Assembly (NCBI GenBank): GCA_031548005.1
Contig: JAVBRK010000081.1
Span: 1 to 14,994, forward strand
Direction: 5' to 3'
From: BNXB01 sp031548005
GTDB lineage: Bacteria; Bacteroidota; Bacteroidia; Bacteroidales; Azobacteroidaceae
Length of the DNA: 14,994 bases
In this document: piece after piece, positions 14,185-14,994 of the stretch
Layout of the letters: each line of letters starts with the position of its first letter
How positions within the stretch are numbered: the stretch's first letter is position 1
The notes under the pieces: model-generated
Seen by the model: the letters and a program-made list of their open reading frames with translations, nothing else
What the model was told of the DNA's origin: nothing
Databases searched by the model: none
Program-made: the position numbers and the translations under genes

Positions 14185-14968
14185 AACAGAGGCTATGCAA
14201 TTAAATCTAAAGAACCCTCTGATTTTTTTTGACCTGGAAACAACCGGGATCAGCATCATTAATGACCGTATCGTTGAAATTTCTTATTTGAAGGTATATC
14301 CGAACGGCGATGAAGAATCCAAGACCCGGCGGATCAATCCGGAAATTCCGATACCACCGCAGGCCACAGCCATCCATGGAATAACCGATGAGGATGTCAG
14401 AAACTGTCCGACTTTCAAAGCTGTCGCCAAATCTCTGGCCGCCCAGATGGAAGGCTCTGACCTGGCCGGATATAATTCCAACCGGTTTGACATTCCACTG
14501 CTGGCGGAAGAATTTCTGCGTGCAGGAGTGGACCTGGATCTGATGAAACGTAAATTCATCGACGTGCAGACCATTTTTCACAAAAAGGAACAACGGACTT
14601 TATCAGCTGCTTATAAATTTTATTGTGACAAGGAACTGGAAGACGCCCACAGCGCCGAGGCGGATACAAAGGCAACTTACGAAGTTCTGAAATCGCAATT
14701 GGATCGCTATCCCGACCTGGAAAATAACATCCATTTCCTATCTGAATATTCCTGCTTCACCAACAATGTAGATTTTGCAGGACGCCTGGTATACGACGAA
14801 AACATGCGGGAAGTGATTAATTTCGGGAGATATAAGGGGCAGATTGCTTCAGAAGTCCTCAAAAACGATCCGGGCTATTATGGATGGATCATGCAGGGAG
14901 ATTTTCCGTTGCATACCAAGCGGGCATTCACCAATATTAAGCTAAAAGATTTCAATAACAAACTATAA
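14177..14968 (+). CDS. DnaQ-family 3'-5' exonuclease with ExoX-like C-terminal domain
   Basis: This 263-residue DEDDh nuclease is predicted to degrade DNA 3' to 5' with two metal ions. Exo I is FFDLETTG (Asp19, Glu21), Exo II is YNSNRFDIPLL (Asp105), and Exo III is DAHSAEADTKATYEV (His158, Asp163). All five catalytic residues are present. Residues from about 210 (VINFGRYKGQ, ending GDFPLHTKRAF) form the small C-terminal domain seen in ExoX-like proteins and DUF3820. The ATG at 14177 overlaps the dnaN stop. An ATG at 14195 is an alternative start, since the first six residues are not conserved family sequence. Overlap with dnaN suggests a role in proofreading or repair at the clamp, but it could equally be a general repair exonuclease. 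The gene is complete; only 26 bp follow. Confidence 0.9.
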   Translation: MNKTEAMQLNLKNPLIFFDLETTGISIINDRIVEISYLKVYPNGDEESKTRRINPEIPIPPQATAIHGITDEDVRNCPTFKAVAKSLAAQMEGSDLAGYNSNRFDIPLLAEEFLRAGVDLDLMKRKFIDVQTIFHKKEQRTLSAAYKFYCDKELEDAHSAEADTKATYEVLKSQLDRYPDLENNIHFLSEYSCFTNNVDFAGRLVYDENMREVINFGRYKGQIASEVLKNDPGYYGWIMQGDFPLHTKRAFTNIKLKDFNNKL

Positions 14969-14994
14969 ATCACAAAAAATTTCCATTAACGAGT

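Noticed and set aside
1..14994. Search for CRISPR arrays, tRNAs, insertion sequences or attachment sites
   Set aside because: None were seen. The only notable repeats are the two short direct repeats near serC and the fucosidase gene and local hairpins; gene order and content look chromosomal throughout.

Overview
This window is chromosomal DNA from a member of the Bacteroidota, most likely a Bacteroidales gut-type organism. The genus cannot be fixed from sequence alone. The main evidence is promoter architecture: matches to the Bacteroidetes -7 element TAnnTTTG lie a short way upstream of pgk, serC, rarA, metK, the fucosidase, thrS and dnaN. The leaders are AT-rich, and two putative surface lipoprotein glycosidases are present. 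No tRNA, rRNA, insertion sequence, prophage or CRISPR array was seen.

Layout, left to right. On the minus strand: phosphoglycerate kinase (pgk, 6-1268), phosphoserine aminotransferase (serC, 1331-2392) and the replication-associated AAA+ ATPase rarA (2488-3759), each with its own promoter-like element. Divergent from rarA is metK (4011-5309, +), with a 140-nt leader. After the metK terminator comes a GH29 alpha-L-fucosidase lipoprotein (5485-6936, +). It runs head-on into a clan GH-D (GH27-like) lipoprotein glycosidase with two C-terminal beta-sandwich repeats (6944-9463, -). Then comes the conserved translation block thrS-infC-rpmI-rplT (12889 down to 9584, -). Divergent from thrS is dnaN (13060-14184, +), which overlaps a DnaQ-type exonuclease gene with an ExoX-like C-terminus (14177-14968).

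The most notable element is the metK leader. It holds a recognisable SAM-II riboswitch aptamer (about 3881-3935) and a visible switching device. A segment inside the aptamer (3891-3900) and the metK start-codon region (4005-4016) carry the same ATTTGTATG sequence, and both are complementary to one segment between them (3959-3971). The leader can therefore form either an anti-sequestor helix that breaks the aptamer or a 12-bp helix that buries the AUG. The organisation predicts translational feedback of SAM on SAM synthetase.

Other points of interest are an irregular hairpin just upstream of rplT that may be an L20 autoregulatory site, a perfect 12-bp tandem repeat abutting the fucosidase promoter, a 16-bp direct repeat in the serC leader, and a perfect 15-bp hairpin between rplT and the GH27-like gene. 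The two glycosidases probably act on host or plant glycans carrying fucose and a second alpha-linked sugar, but their substrates cannot be read from sequence. The rest is housekeeping metabolism, translation and replication.
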